A DNA stretch of 64,000 bases from Dehalococcoidales bacterium (GCA_016783135.1 JADHXC010000001.1:57635-121634), one strand, 5' to 3'. Counted from the stretch's first letter, positions 35,857-44,917 are shown. Made by a program: numbers and translations. The notes: generated by a model not told the origin, from the sequence alone.

Positions 35857-36745
35857 GAGGGAAGAGCAGGACTTCCTGGAGAACATCGAACGGCTGATTG
35901 CCGGCGAAGGGGTCAGCATTGGTGAGGACACCGATGAAGACCTCCGTACGGCTATCGAGTTCAGCCGCAGGCTGTCTGACCTCCATACCGGTCCCTCGGT
36001 GGAGTTCAAGGACAAGTTGAAGTCGCGATTACTCCTGAAGCTGACCGAGCAGGAAGTTGCTGCCCGGCAGAGAGTCGAGAAGAACTGGTTCCGGGACATT
36101 CTGGACAGGCTGGTGCCACAGAGCCCGGTATGGCGTACTGCGACGGTCACCCTGGTCATGATTGTTGCCGTGGTTACGGTGATGTGGCGGACAGGGATGT
36201 TCACAGGGGTACCAGTTGTGGAGGGTGAGATGCTGAAGGGCGTGGCACGCGACGGCGAGCAGGTGGCCGCTGTGATGGAAGCCGAGGTCGAAGAAGCAGC
36301 TGTTGAAGCTCCCCTGGTCGGGCTTACCAAGGAGTCACCGGCCCCGACGCTGGAAGTGGCTATGGTGTCTCTGTTCGACATGCAGGTAACACCCTCAGAA
36401 TCGACTATCGCGGAATACGGGCATGAGGTGAGCTATCAACTGACCTTCAGTAACACCAGTGACGAGACCATCGTAGTTACCCCGTTCCCTCCGAGATTCA
36501 CCATAGCAGGTGACGGTACTCTGAGACCGGTCCGCATAATGACCGAAGGTGACCGGAGTATAGAAGTGGGAGCTTCAGCCAGCATTGTGTATGTCTTTAC
36601 CTGGGACCAGCGTGACGATGACGATACCCAGGTCCCCGCCGACTGGTACACCGTCTATACAGGCACGGTAACTGTGACCGGCAGTGAGCAGTCGTCGACG
36701 GTTGACTTCCCGCCTCTGCCCCGTATACTTGTACAATCCCCCTAG
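35843..36745 (+). CDS. Membrane protein, probable anti-sigma partner with extracytoplasmic BsuPI-like domain
   Basis: 300 residues. The N-terminal ~90 residues are charged and helical (AIEFSRRLSDLHTGPSVEFK) and probably cytoplasmic. One membrane helix follows (TATVTLVMIVAVVTVMW, near 97-115). The outer part ends in a beta-sandwich (STIAEYGHEVSYQLTFSNTS, IVYVFTWDQRDDDD, ADWYTVYTGTV) resembling BsuPI/Ig-like domains. No zinc-binding HxxxCxxC motif is visible. Overlap with the ECF sigma gene is the main reason to call it an anti-sigma factor; that role is inferred. The outer domain could sense an envelope signal. Confidence 0.68.
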   Translation: MPRRKREEQDFLENIERLIAGEGVSIGEDTDEDLRTAIEFSRRLSDLHTGPSVEFKDKLKSRLLLKLTEQEVAARQRVEKNWFRDILDRLVPQSPVWRTATVTLVMIVAVVTVMWRTGMFTGVPVVEGEMLKGVARDGEQVAAVMEAEVEEAAVEAPLVGLTKESPAPTLEVAMVSLFDMQVTPSESTIAEYGHEVSYQLTFSNTSDETIVVTPFPPRFTIAGDGTLRPVRIMTEGDRSIEVGASASIVYVFTWDQRDDDDTQVPADWYTVYTGTVTVTGSEQSSTVDFPPLPRILVQSP

Positions 36746-37000
36746 AGCATATCGGGAGTCCCGTATCTCTCTCCGGGACTGATTCCTTCGTCATACCTTG
36801 TCCTCATTCGTAAACCAGACTTTCCGTATGGGTTTTCGTATCCTTTTCACTCTCATGCCTGTCAGGTGTAGCTGTGACCGTCTCTTCGTCATTCGTCGTG
36901 AAATATACGTTTTGTTCCCGATAGGGTGTGATACTTCAGCCTTTACTGCGTATAACAGGTTAGAAGTTATACAAACAGGACGATACCAGGGAGGTACAGG

Positions 37001-37492
37001 ATGGTCAGGGAGAAGATAAACGCAACAATCATCATGGAAGAGGATATCGATTCTCTACTCGCGGAATGGGACATGGTCCCTGCCTGGATAAAGGTGCACG
37101 TGTCTGCCAAACGACCTGCCCACCGTTACGAAGGCCAGTTCGCAATGACTGATGAGGGTCTGTTCTTCATGGGGCGCGATATGAAAGAGGGGAAGTCCTT
37201 TGAGATGGAGATACCGACGGAGTCCATCACGAGTATCGGCCTGGGGTTTAGCGAAAGAATGCAGGAAAGCATAGACCCGGTGTTCGGCGCCGGCGGACCG
37301 GTACCGATTGCCGTGGAATTCTCGGAGGACGGGCGCACCCGGAGGGCTTACATCAGCACCTGTGCTGACAACTACTCTGCCCACATGAACGTAAATAATG
37401 CCAGATGGTACGAGATGCTGGATGAAACTCTGGCCGAGAGGGAGCGTCATGACATACCCGTTCGCAGAGAGCGGGAACCGGTACTTGCCTGA
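37001..37492 (+). CDS. Hypothetical protein, possibly PH-like fold
   Basis: 163 residues, not recognised. Alternating strands (YEGQFAMTDEGLFFMGRD, FEMEIPTESITSIGLGFSE, IAVEFSEDGRTRRAYIST) followed by a C-terminal helix (ARWYEMLDETLAERERH) suggest a pleckstrin-homology-like or GRAM-like barrel, but this is only from pattern. No signal peptide. GGGAGGT precedes ATG 37001. It lies between the sigma/anti-sigma pair and the chagasin gene and may share their regulation. Confidence 0.65.
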   Translation: MVREKINATIIMEEDIDSLLAEWDMVPAWIKVHVSAKRPAHRYEGQFAMTDEGLFFMGRDMKEGKSFEMEIPTESITSIGLGFSERMQESIDPVFGAGGPVPIAVEFSEDGRTRRAYISTCADNYSAHMNVNNARWYEMLDETLAERERHDIPVRREREPVLA

Positions 37493-37542
37493 CAGGATAT
37501 AGCCTATGCACTATCAGGGATGAGAATTGGAGGAGGATAATT

Positions 37543-37674
37543 ATGTGGATATTCAAGTACCTGGACTGCCTGATACATGGACACACTATCACGGAGATGG
37601 TCTGTCAGAGTGTGAACCGGAGATACAACTACCACTATTGCCTGAGGTGCGGCAGGTTGACACCCGGTAAATAG
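37543..37674 (+). CDS. Small 43-residue cysteine-containing protein
   Basis: Not recognised. ATG 37543 is preceded by GGAGGAGG at good spacing. The peptide begins MWIFKYLDCLIHGHTIT and ends with HYCLRCGRLTPGK; the spacing Cys9, Cys21, CLRC could bind zinc. It lies 50 bp after the PH-like gene and 35 bp before the chagasin gene, on the same strand. The strong ribosome-binding site and the CxxC pattern argue for a real gene. Confidence 0.55.
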   Translation: MWIFKYLDCLIHGHTITEMVCQSVNRRYNYHYCLRCGRLTPGK

Positions 37675-37709
37675 GGGAATACGCAGAACCCGAGGGAGGA
37701 CACAGGGAG

Positions 37710-38201
37710 ATGAAAGAAAAAGCAATATTGCTGGGCCTGATACTCATAGCTGCAGTAGCTCTTACCGCATGCAGCGCTAACAATCGGGTAACAGTGGAAG
37801 GACCGACAGTCGACAACACCACTGAGCAGGCTGACACAGGAGTCCTGACTGAGGTATTTATTGACGAATCACAGTATGGTCAGACCATCGAAGTAGCCGC
37901 GGGATGTCTGGTTACGATAACGCTGGAGTCGAATGCCACTACCGGCTTTAAGTGGGAGCTTTCCGAGCCGGTTGATGAGGGCATGCTGGCACTGATAAAG
38001 AGTGAATATGTCCTCAATAATGAAACAAATCAAGATAAACCGGTAGCCGGAGCCGGAAGCACCGAAGTATGGACTTTCGAAACGCTTACACCCGGTGATG
38101 CCACGATTTCGATGGCTTACAGTCGCCCCTGGGAGGGAGGCGAAAAAGGCGTCAAGACATTTGCACTGACGATACGGAGTCTGTCTGGTAGAGCTCCGTA
38201 G
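37710..38201 (+). CDS. Chagasin-type (I42) cysteine protease inhibitor lipoprotein
   Basis: 163 residues. Signal peptide ending in lipobox LTAC, then a linker and an inhibitor I42 domain. All three binding loops are visible: NATTGFKW (family NPTTGY), GAGSTEVWTF (family GxGG) and YSRPWEGG (family RPW). Proteins of this family block papain-like cysteine proteases. Predicted to sit on the outer face of the membrane. GGGAGG precedes ATG 37710. The window also encodes a serpin lipoprotein, so the cell seems to defend its surface against at least two protease classes. Confidence 0.9.
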   Translation: MKEKAILLGLILIAAVALTACSANNRVTVEGPTVDNTTEQADTGVLTEVFIDESQYGQTIEVAAGCLVTITLESNATTGFKWELSEPVDEGMLALIKSEYVLNNETNQDKPVAGAGSTEVWTFETLTPGDATISMAYSRPWEGGEKGVKTFALTIRSLSGRAP

Positions 38202-38225
38202 AAGGGGCATGGCAGGTGGTTCTAG

Positions 38226-38260
38226 AAGAGGTCGGCATTCCTCGACCTCTTTCGCTTTTT
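38226..38260 (+). terminator. Rho-independent terminator after the chagasin gene
   Basis: AAGAGGTCG pairs with CGACCTCTT around an 8-nt loop and is followed by TCGCTTTTT. It lies between the convergent chagasin and MFS genes. Confidence 0.75.
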
Positions 38261-38319
38261 CAGGTACAGAAACGAGAACCGCTGGCTCTTCAGGCCCCGA
38301 TAATCATACCAGGGAAGCC

Positions 38320-39597
38320 TCAATTCGTACCGTCTTGTGTCTGCCTGCTGCGGACCGGAGACATCATCAGCGCCGCAATGAGTGCTGCTACCGGTATCGC
38401 GGACATGGCAAGCCATATGCCCTGGTAGCTACCCCAGGTGTCAAAAACCCAGCCTGCCAGGGCCGGGCCTCCGATGCTCCCTGCCATGTTAATGCCAATA
38501 ACCAGGCCAAAGACGGTGCCGAAGCTGCGACGGCCGAAGTACTCCTGAATCAGCGAAGGTCTCATTGCATTGAGCCCGCCGTACCCAATCCCGAACAGAA
38601 CCAGAAAGGGCACCAGTAACCACGTTCCGGCAGTGGCGGTATATCCAAAACAGAACAGTCCCAAGCCCATCATGGAGAAACCGACCGCTGTGGTCATTTT
38701 CCGGTTGAACCGGTCACCAAACCAGCCGAAACTAAGTCGGCCGAAGATGCTGGCCAGCGGGATGGCAGTTGCCACGATACTTGAAGTTGACCGTGATACA
38801 CCGATACTGCTCAGGTAGGGCATAACGTGGGTGATAATGGCCGTCACCAGAAAGACATGGCAGGTGAAGGCGAGGGCCACAATCCAGAAGGTGACGCTTC
38901 TGAGTACTTGCCTGACACTGATGTCTGCAACGTCAGGCTCCGACGAGGTAATAGCAGGAATACCATCAGCAGATAAGGTTCGGTCTGCTGTCTCTCCGTC
39001 CGGCAGATAGCCGTATTGCTCAGGCTTGTGGCGGAAGACTCCGGAGAGCAGTACCGGTATAAAGAGCATCCCCGCGGCAAGGAGCATAATTGTCGGGCGC
39101 CAGTCGTAGGTTTCAATCAGCTTGACCAGTGCCGGTACCATCAGGCCACCGAAGCCGAAGCCGCAGATGGCTATACCACTGGCGATACCCACTCTACGCC
39201 GGAACCAGTTGGCCACCGCTGTCATAAGGACAGTCATGGTGCAGGCGCTCATGCCGATGGCGATAAGAATAAAGGCACCGTAGAACATACCGAGGGAAGT
39301 AGTCTGGCTGAGCATGTACAGCCCCAGAGAGGCCAGAATTGCCCCACCAAATATCAGTCTCCTCGGACCCCAGCGGTCGGTCAGGATACCAACCAGTGGT
39401 GCCAGCAAGCCCATCTCCAGGCCACGCAGTGAGGCGGCCAGTGATATATGTGTGTAGCTCCAACCCATCTCGTTGGCTATCGGTTCGAAGATGGCTGTGA
39501 AGCCGTAGAATACCCCGCCACCAACGTACAGTGCGATAGCAAATGAGGCAGCGACAATCCACCACCCGTAGAAAATGGCAGGACGTCTGATTCTCAT
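38320..39597 (-). CDS. Major facilitator superfamily transporter
   Basis: 425 residues with about 12 hydrophobic helices. The start FYGWWIVAASFAIALYVGGG and the loop GILTDRWGPRRLIF (MFS signature between helices 2 and 3) place it near the oxalate/formate and monocarboxylate transporter group. The central cytoplasmic loop between the halves contains RHKPEQYGYLPDGE. Probably moves a small carboxylate. It stands alone on the minus strand. Confidence 0.87.
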   Translation of the reverse strand: MRIRRPAIFYGWWIVAASFAIALYVGGGVFYGFTAIFEPIANEMGWSYTHISLAASLRGLEMGLLAPLVGILTDRWGPRRLIFGGAILASLGLYMLSQTTSLGMFYGAFILIAIGMSACTMTVLMTAVANWFRRRVGIASGIAICGFGFGGLMVPALVKLIETYDWRPTIMLLAAGMLFIPVLLSGVFRHKPEQYGYLPDGETADRTLSADGIPAITSSEPDVADISVRQVLRSVTFWIVALAFTCHVFLVTAIITHVMPYLSSIGVSRSTSSIVATAIPLASIFGRLSFGWFGDRFNRKMTTAVGFSMMGLGLFCFGYTATAGTWLLVPFLVLFGIGYGGLNAMRPSLIQEYFGRRSFGTVFGLVIGINMAGSIGGPALAGWVFDTWGSYQGIWLAMSAIPVAALIAALMMSPVRSRQTQDGTN

Positions 39598-39771
39598 ACT
39601 GTACCAGTCACCACGGCTTCACTGGCCCTTTCTTTGGCAGACGTGTGCAACGAAGCAGGGGGTTGCAGTCGCCGGCTTGCTTCCGGGGTTGAGCGACTGT
39701 CTATACCTAATATACAGAGTACGAGTGATTCCGACAACCGGCAGGTGTGCTGGTATTGCGAATACCGCATT

Positions 39772-39780
39772 TGCTATAAT
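39772..39780 (+). promoter_or_regulatory. Extended -10 promoter element upstream of dapF
   Basis: TGCTATAAT is a TGn-extended -10 element. No good -35 is visible 17 nt upstream. It would give a leader of about 95 nt before the dapF ATG at 39882. Confidence 0.45.
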
Positions 39781-39881
39781 GGCATGATGCAGGGGCACTG
39801 GCTCGAAGGTTCTTATCCTCTCCCATTGTTCATGTCTTATTAATTTAATGTCAGGCCTGAAATACCATACTTGAGGCAACG

Positions 39882-40739
39882 ATGAAATTCACTAAAATGC
39901 AGGGTGCCGGTAATGATTTTGTGCTGGTAGAAGCCGGCAATAGTCAGCGCGATTGGTCGGAACTGGCGGTGGACATGTGCGACCGACATTTCGGTGTTGG
40001 TGCCGATGGCTTGCTCATCCTGCTGCCATCAGATAGGGCGGACTTCCGTATGAGAATCTTCAATGCGGATGGGTCCGAGTCCAGTGCTTGTGGAAATGGC
40101 CTGAGATGCATGGTCAAGTACTTCATGGATAGCCAGGTGGGAAATAAGAGGGCTGCCGAAATATCGGTAGAGACTATGGCCGGGATTCGTATAGCGCGGA
40201 TTCGAAAGACTGACGGCGAGGTGGCTGAGATTCAGGTCGAAATGGGTAAACCGGGCATCGGGCAGGAAAATGCCCCGGTAGAACCGGATAGAGAGGACGA
40301 TGCTGCTCTTGACATAAAGGCACGGATGAGTCGCTCGATAACTGTATTGGGCAGGGGACTGGACCTGTTTGTGGTGTCAATGAGTAATCCTCATGCCATC
40401 CTTTTCACTGAAGAACCGGTTTCGGAATTTCCATTATCTGAGATAGGGCCACAGGTAGAATGCTACCCGGAATTTCCCGGTAGAACCAACTACGAAGTTG
40501 TTAACGTTCGGAGTCGTAATCTGGTTGAAGCTCGTGTCTGGGAGCGGGGAGTAGGGGAGACCCTGGCCTGTGGAAGTGGTGCCTGTGCGATAAGTGTCGC
40601 CGCTCAGCTGCTTGGCTATGTGGACCGCAGGGTTGACGTGGCATTACCGGGGGGAGTACTGAACGTAGAGTGGGACGGAGCAGGGGAAGTGTTTCTCAGT
40701 GGACCGGCGGAGACGGTTTTCAGTGGAGAATGGCTCTGA
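39882..40739 (+). CDS. dapF: Diaminopimelate epimerase
   Basis: Converts LL- to meso-diaminopimelate for lysine (and, where present, peptidoglycan). 285 residues. The two catalytic cysteines are in SSACGNGLRCMVKY near residue 73 and TLACGSGACAISVA near residue 229; MQGAGNDFVLVE is the usual N-terminus. It lies 45 bp before dapL, so the two last enzymes of the aminotransferase variant are co-transcribed. Confidence 0.95.
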   Translation: MKFTKMQGAGNDFVLVEAGNSQRDWSELAVDMCDRHFGVGADGLLILLPSDRADFRMRIFNADGSESSACGNGLRCMVKYFMDSQVGNKRAAEISVETMAGIRIARIRKTDGEVAEIQVEMGKPGIGQENAPVEPDREDDAALDIKARMSRSITVLGRGLDLFVVSMSNPHAILFTEEPVSEFPLSEIGPQVECYPEFPGRTNYEVVNVRSRNLVEARVWERGVGETLACGSGACAISVAAQLLGYVDRRVDVALPGGVLNVEWDGAGEVFLSGPAETVFSGEWL

Positions 40740-40784
40740 GCAATAGCGAGTGATGGAACGCGGAAGAGGAAGGCGATAGTTACG

Positions 40785-41972
40785 ATGAAAATGACCAAAA
40801 GGGTTGAGAAATTACCCCCTTACCTTTTTGTGGAAATCAGCAGGAAGATTGCTGAGAAACGGGCGAGAGGTGAAGAAGTAATCAGCTTCGGCATCGGTGA
40901 CCCGGATATGCCAACACCACCCCATATAATAGAGAGGTTATGCCAGGAAGCTAAAAAACCGGCCAACCATCGCTATCCGGAGTCGGAGGGGTTGCCCGAA
41001 CTCCGACAGACGATAGCCGATTGGTATCAGAGGCGATTTAATGTTTCCCTGGACCCTGAGACAGAGGTATTACCCCTTATTGGTACCAAAGAGGGTATCG
41101 GGCACATGGCCTTCTGTTTTGCCGAACCCGGGGATAATGTCCTGGTACCGGACCCGGGATACCCCGTCTACTCGGTGGGTACGCTTCTGGCCGGTGCAGA
41201 GCCTTACTATATGCCTCTCCTGGAAAAGAACAATTTCCTGCCTGACCTGCGTCAGATACCGGAAGACGTATTGAGGAAGGCTACTCTCATGTGGATTAAT
41301 TACCCCAACAACCCGACTTCCGCAGTAGCTGACCTTCCGTTCTACATCGGGGTAGTGGAATTTGCCCGTGAGCATGATATTTGTGTATGTCATGACGGGC
41401 CGTACTCTGAGGTCGCTTATGACGGCTACCGACCGGTCAGCTTTCTTCAGGCAGACGGAGCCAGGGACACAGGCGTGGAGTTCCATTCCCTTTCCAAGAG
41501 CTACAACATGACCGGATGGCGTATTGGCATGGTCGTGGGTAATCCTGTAATGATAGATGCCCTGAAGCGCTTGAAGTCAAATCTGGATTCCGGTATCCCG
41601 CAGGCAATCCAGTACGCAGCGATTGAAGCTATGACTGGTCCGCAGGACTGTATCGAGGAACACAATGCCGTCTACCAGAGGCGACGTGACCTGGTGGTCG
41701 ATATGCTGATAAGAATGGGTCTGGAGGTAACTCCTCCGCGAGCGAGCCTGTACGTCTGGGCGAAGGTCCCACAGGGCTATAATTCCGTGGAGTTCGCTAA
41801 TGACCTGCTGGAGAAGGTCGGTGTGGTCGTGACCCCGGGAATTGGCTACGGCAATAACGGTGAGGGCTATGTAAGGTTATCCCTGACACTACCTGACGCC
41901 GGCCTGGTGAAAGGTCTGTCCCGTCTTGCCGAATGGCAGGACTCCAGGAATCAGTTTAAGCGCAGAGTGTAG
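40785..41972 (+). CDS. dapL: LL-diaminopimelate aminotransferase (class I/II PLP enzyme)
   Basis: 395 residues. Makes LL-diaminopimelate directly from tetrahydrodipicolinate and glutamate. The PLP lysine is in SLSKSYNMTGWRIG near residue 235, the substrate region FGIGDPDMPTPPHII near 40, and WINYPNNPTSAVA near 170. Position directly after dapF supports DapL over a generic aminotransferase. ATG 40785 is used; ATG 40791 is equally possible. Confidence 0.92.
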   Translation: MKMTKRVEKLPPYLFVEISRKIAEKRARGEEVISFGIGDPDMPTPPHIIERLCQEAKKPANHRYPESEGLPELRQTIADWYQRRFNVSLDPETEVLPLIGTKEGIGHMAFCFAEPGDNVLVPDPGYPVYSVGTLLAGAEPYYMPLLEKNNFLPDLRQIPEDVLRKATLMWINYPNNPTSAVADLPFYIGVVEFAREHDICVCHDGPYSEVAYDGYRPVSFLQADGARDTGVEFHSLSKSYNMTGWRIGMVVGNPVMIDALKRLKSNLDSGIPQAIQYAAIEAMTGPQDCIEEHNAVYQRRRDLVVDMLIRMGLEVTPPRASLYVWAKVPQGYNSVEFANDLLEKVGVVVTPGIGYGNNGEGYVRLSLTLPDAGLVKGLSRLAEWQDSRNQFKRRV

Positions 41973-42064
41973 TCCGGATACAGTCGGAGTATTCTGGCAA
42001 GAGAGGTTTCAAGATAACAAAGACCACTGTTGTCACTCAATCACCTACGGAGCGCGCTTTCCTG

Positions 42065-43180
42065 GTGGCAGTTACCAGGAAGTCCGGGGTTAATACGGTA
42101 TCTACCGAAGATTCTCTGGACGAGTTGGCACAGCTCGCCGGAACGGCAGGTGCCCGGGTGGTTGGTAGGCTCATCCAATCCCTTCCGGTACCCTCGAAAT
42201 CGTACTATGTGGGTAAAGGAAAGCTTGCTGAGCTTCAATCGCTGAAGGAGGCTGCTGGCTATGATGTTGCTATCTTCGACGACGAACTCTCGCCACTGCA
42301 GCAGCGGAATCTGGAAGAGAGCCTTGATGTAAAAATTATTGACCGACCTGCATTGATTCTGGATGTCTTCGCCAGGCGCGCCCGGACCCGCGAAGGCCAG
42401 CTTCAAGTAGAGCTGGCACAGCACCAGTACCTGTTGCCGCGCCTGGCCGGGCAGTGGAGCCACCTGGAGAGACTCGGCGGTGGTATTGGCACCAGGGGCC
42501 CGGGTGAATCGCAGCTAGAGACCGACAGGCGTCTTATCCGGCGCAGGATTCATAACCTGAACCAGCAGATAGAGCGGGTCAGGAAGCAACGTATGCTGTA
42601 CCGCCAACGGCGAAGGAAGAGCGGTATCCCGGTGGTGGCGCTGGTGGGATACACAAATGCCGGCAAGAGTACGCTGCTGAATGCCCTCAGTCAGGCGGAC
42701 GTTCCCAGTGAGGACAGGCTTTTCACGACCCTGGACCCAACCACGAGACGAATCACCCTTGCGGACCGGAGTCCTGTCCTTTTGAGCGATACGGTTGGAT
42801 TCATACGTAAGCTGCCACCAGCCATAATAACCGCATTCCGCGCGACACTCGAGGAACTGTCCGAGGCCAGTATGCTCCTCCATGTGGTCGATTTCGCCTC
42901 ACACCGTGCTCCGGATGAATGCCAGACAGTGGAAGACATCCTTGCCGACCTGAACCTGGCCGACAAGCCGATTGTCACGGCTCTGAACAAGAGCGACCTT
43001 CTCCTGGACAGCAGTCGTACCTGGACGGAGCAGGAAGCCCTGGAGCACCTTTCATCTCAGGGTGAGAGTCAGAACGAGAAAGTGGCCCTTATCTCCGCGG
43101 CAAGAAAATGGGGACTATCAGGATTGCTGGAATTAATAGCTCTTACCCTGGCTGATAATTCCACACGGGTACGTGCTTAG
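42065..43180 (+). CDS. hflX: GTPase HflX
   Basis: Ribosome-associated GTPase that rescues or splits stalled ribosomes. At least 371 residues. N-terminal HflX domain with SYYVGKGKLAELQ; G1 GYTNAGKSTLLNAL near residue 193; G3 DTVGFIRKLPP; G4 NKSD. Homologous sequence (TERAFLVAV) begins before the first GTG at 42065, which itself has only a distant CGGAG. The upstream frame has no ATG, GTG or TTG; the best placed codon is ATA 42014, 7 nt after AAGAGAGG, which would give 388 residues. The exact start is unresolved. Confidence 0.88.
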   Translation: MAVTRKSGVNTVSTEDSLDELAQLAGTAGARVVGRLIQSLPVPSKSYYVGKGKLAELQSLKEAAGYDVAIFDDELSPLQQRNLEESLDVKIIDRPALILDVFARRARTREGQLQVELAQHQYLLPRLAGQWSHLERLGGGIGTRGPGESQLETDRRLIRRRIHNLNQQIERVRKQRMLYRQRRRKSGIPVVALVGYTNAGKSTLLNALSQADVPSEDRLFTTLDPTTRRITLADRSPVLLSDTVGFIRKLPPAIITAFRATLEELSEASMLLHVVDFASHRAPDECQTVEDILADLNLADKPIVTALNKSDLLLDSSRTWTEQEALEHLSSQGESQNEKVALISAARKWGLSGLLELIALTLADNSTRVRA

Positions 43181-43239
43181 TCCGGTTGACTGCAAAGGCT
43201 ACATGGTCGGGTCAGGCATCTACGGCAGGCGTCAAACTA

Positions 43240-43452
43240 TCAGATATCAAGCACAGCCTGGCCGGCTAGAACCCGTTTGACGGTCTTTCGTGCCCAGGGT
43301 TCGAAATACATGTCTACTCCGACCACGCTCTTACCCTGTTTGTAGGGGACCCGGTAGAGGGTGGCATTCCACCTGGAGAGACGATGGTATACACCGTTGT
43401 CGTCGGTATAGAGGGCCAGCTTGTTGCCGATTCTTCGCAGTTCAGCTACCAT
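43240..43452 (-). CDS. Small hypothetical protein
   Basis: About 70 residues from ATG 43452 (an in-frame ATG 43488 is also possible). Not recognised. Strand-like segments NKLALYTDDNGVYHRL and ATLYRVPYKQGKSVVGVDMYF are followed by a helix (ARKTVKRVLAGQAV). It converges with hflX. The ribosome-binding site is weak, but composition and absence of a competing frame favour a gene. Confidence 0.5.
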   Translation of the reverse strand: MVAELRRIGNKLALYTDDNGVYHRLSRWNATLYRVPYKQGKSVVGVDMYFEPWARKTVKRVLAGQAVLDI

Positions 43453-43861
43453 TTGGCATACTTTACTACAAAGAATGGTGATAAGCAATACCTTTTTACA
43501 GCCGGATTATCATTATTCGGGTGCTTTACTGCCAGGAAGTACTTTACATAAACATTATCTGCTCATAGAAGGTTTTTTGAGAGAGTAAAACGTTCGCTTA
43601 AAAGATTGGCTTTGTAAACGACGCACTGAGAGCCAAATCTGGGCCCCTTAATATGCATTATCGGTCTTCCGGTAATGCCCGGCACTGTAAAACACGCTTT
43701 CAGGGCTTTTACCATAAATGTGTTGCAAGGGACGCTCTAACCCTCTTTAATCTCATAATAGAGGTTAACGATGTAAGCATGGTTATACTGAAAAAGGTAA
43801 TTGAACAAGATATGCCGACAGTGCAGGGGATTAAAGTAGATTGTGAAGGGGCGCACTATTA

Positions 43862-44077
43862 GTGTTATGTAGCGTTACACACGTGCAGGACCCCGGGTAC
43901 AAGGTTTGTGCCCTACTGAAGCACCAAATTTCACACATGGGTTGCAACGTAGGGTACAATGACGTCATGAGAGCAAAATCTACGGTTGCAGACAGCGTGA
44001 GTCGTGATGTAATAGAGGAGCCGTGCAACAAGTGGCAGTCTGACATAATACTGATGGGAATAGCGCACAGGGAGTAG
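43862..44077 (+). pseudogene. Possible remnant of a universal-stress-protein domain
   Basis: The reading frame ends with VSRDVIEEPCNKWQSDIILM and GIAHRE, which resembles the last helix-strand of UspA domains (ADLIVMGSHGR). Upstream the frame has only a weak UspA pattern (VTHVQDPGYKV) and no ribosome-binding site. Low confidence; it may be chance. The rest of 43453-44120 is AT-rich and shows no other supported gene. Confidence 0.3.
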
Positions 44078-44120
44078 TTGTTGAATATTCTCTTAGCAGG
44101 TGTTTTCCCGGGAGGAGAGT

Positions 44121-44588
44121 CTATTCTTCAATTGGCCAGGTGCCGGGTTCCACCTGCTGAGACAGGTTCCAGCGCAGTTCCTGGTCATGCCGTTTCTCAG
44201 TTTCTTTACTGAGACGTTCAACTTCTTTGAGTGTCCGCTTATACGCATCTTTGTACTGGTCCAGCTGGGTTTCCAGTTCCGGGACACGTTTTAGGGCGGT
44301 GAATGCCGTTATCATCAATTCGATGAGGTCATCTATGGATGCCGGGACAGAAGATGCAGTGGATTTTGATGGAATGTCTGCCGGAGCAGTGGCAGAGGGC
44401 GATGAAGAACTTCTGAGCTTTCTGGCCGCTCGCTCATTCTTAAGCAGACCCTGGTTGATGAAGTCTTTACGGTGCAGGTCGACTGCCTGACGGCTCACTC
44501 CAAAGCGCTCAGCGACCTGCTGAGTGGAGCTGCCTTCTTGCAGCATCCGCAGTACGATATCACGGTCAACTATGGGTTTTCTTGCCAT
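44121..44588 (-). CDS. Helix-turn-helix DNA-binding protein with coiled-coil tail
   Basis: 155 residues. The N-terminal helix-turn-helix is STQQVAERFGVSRQAVDLHR (about 20-40). A Ser/Pro/Ala-rich linker follows, then a helical region (LIELMITAFTALKRVPELET) and a charged coiled coil (KRTLKEVERLSKETEKRHDQ) up to the C-terminus. The layout resembles KfrA-like or resolvase-type DNA binders that dimerise through a coiled coil. It is preceded by a perfect sigma-70 promoter and a tandem 11-bp repeat, so self-regulation is plausible. It stands in a gene-poor AT-rich island. Confidence 0.75.
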   Translation of the reverse strand: MARKPIVDRDIVLRMLQEGSSTQQVAERFGVSRQAVDLHRKDFINQGLLKNERAARKLRSSSSPSATAPADIPSKSTASSVPASIDDLIELMITAFTALKRVPELETQLDQYKDAYKRTLKEVERLSKETEKRHDQELRWNLSQQVEPGTWPIEE

Positions 44589-44600
44589 TGTTTCTCTACT

Positions 44601-44658
44601 AGCAATAATTTAGCAATAATTACACTTCCATTATATCATGGCAAGTTTAATATGTCAA
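44601..44658 (-). promoter_or_regulatory. Perfect consensus promoter and tandem repeat of the HTH gene
   Basis: On the minus strand TTGACA (44658-44653), exactly 17 nt and TATAAT (44635-44630) match the sigma-70 consensus at all 12 positions. Between start site and ATG 44588 lies a tandem repeat AATTATTGCTA twice (44622-44601), a candidate operator. ATTACACTT at 44619-44627 and AAGTGTAAT at 44657-44665 form an inverted repeat around the promoter. Confidence 0.8.
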
Positions 44659-44777
44659 GTGTAATATAATGCAAGTAACGGTATTACTTTGCCGGGTAAG
44701 GGAGCCTGTATCGAGTTTGGGTCGACCAGGCCCCCTTACTGGGTCCTCAGTGGTTCTTTGTGGTTTCTTAGCCTGCC

Positions 44778-44900
44778 TTACCTTAGTTCTTTGAGTGTCG
44801 TGCTCCCTTTAAGCTGGGCCAGGAGGGCCAGGTACCGGAACACCTGCTTGGCTTTACCCGATAGCACTATAACATTTCTCATCAATCCGTCACCGTCCAT
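44778..44900 (-). CDS. Possible 40-residue peptide in the AT-rich island
   Basis: ATG 44900 has AAGG 6 nt upstream. The peptide starts MDGDGLMRNVIVLSGKAKQV and ends LKGSTTLKELR, basic and helical. A longer in-frame ORF to 45053 exists but the upstream part looks non-coding. The frame follows directly on the tandem repeat at 44918-44949. Not recognised; could be a short regulatory peptide or a remnant. Confidence 0.35.
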   Translation of the reverse strand: MDGDGLMRNVIVLSGKAKQVFRYLALLAQLKGSTTLKELR

Positions 44901-44917
44901 TAATAGCCTTACAATAC

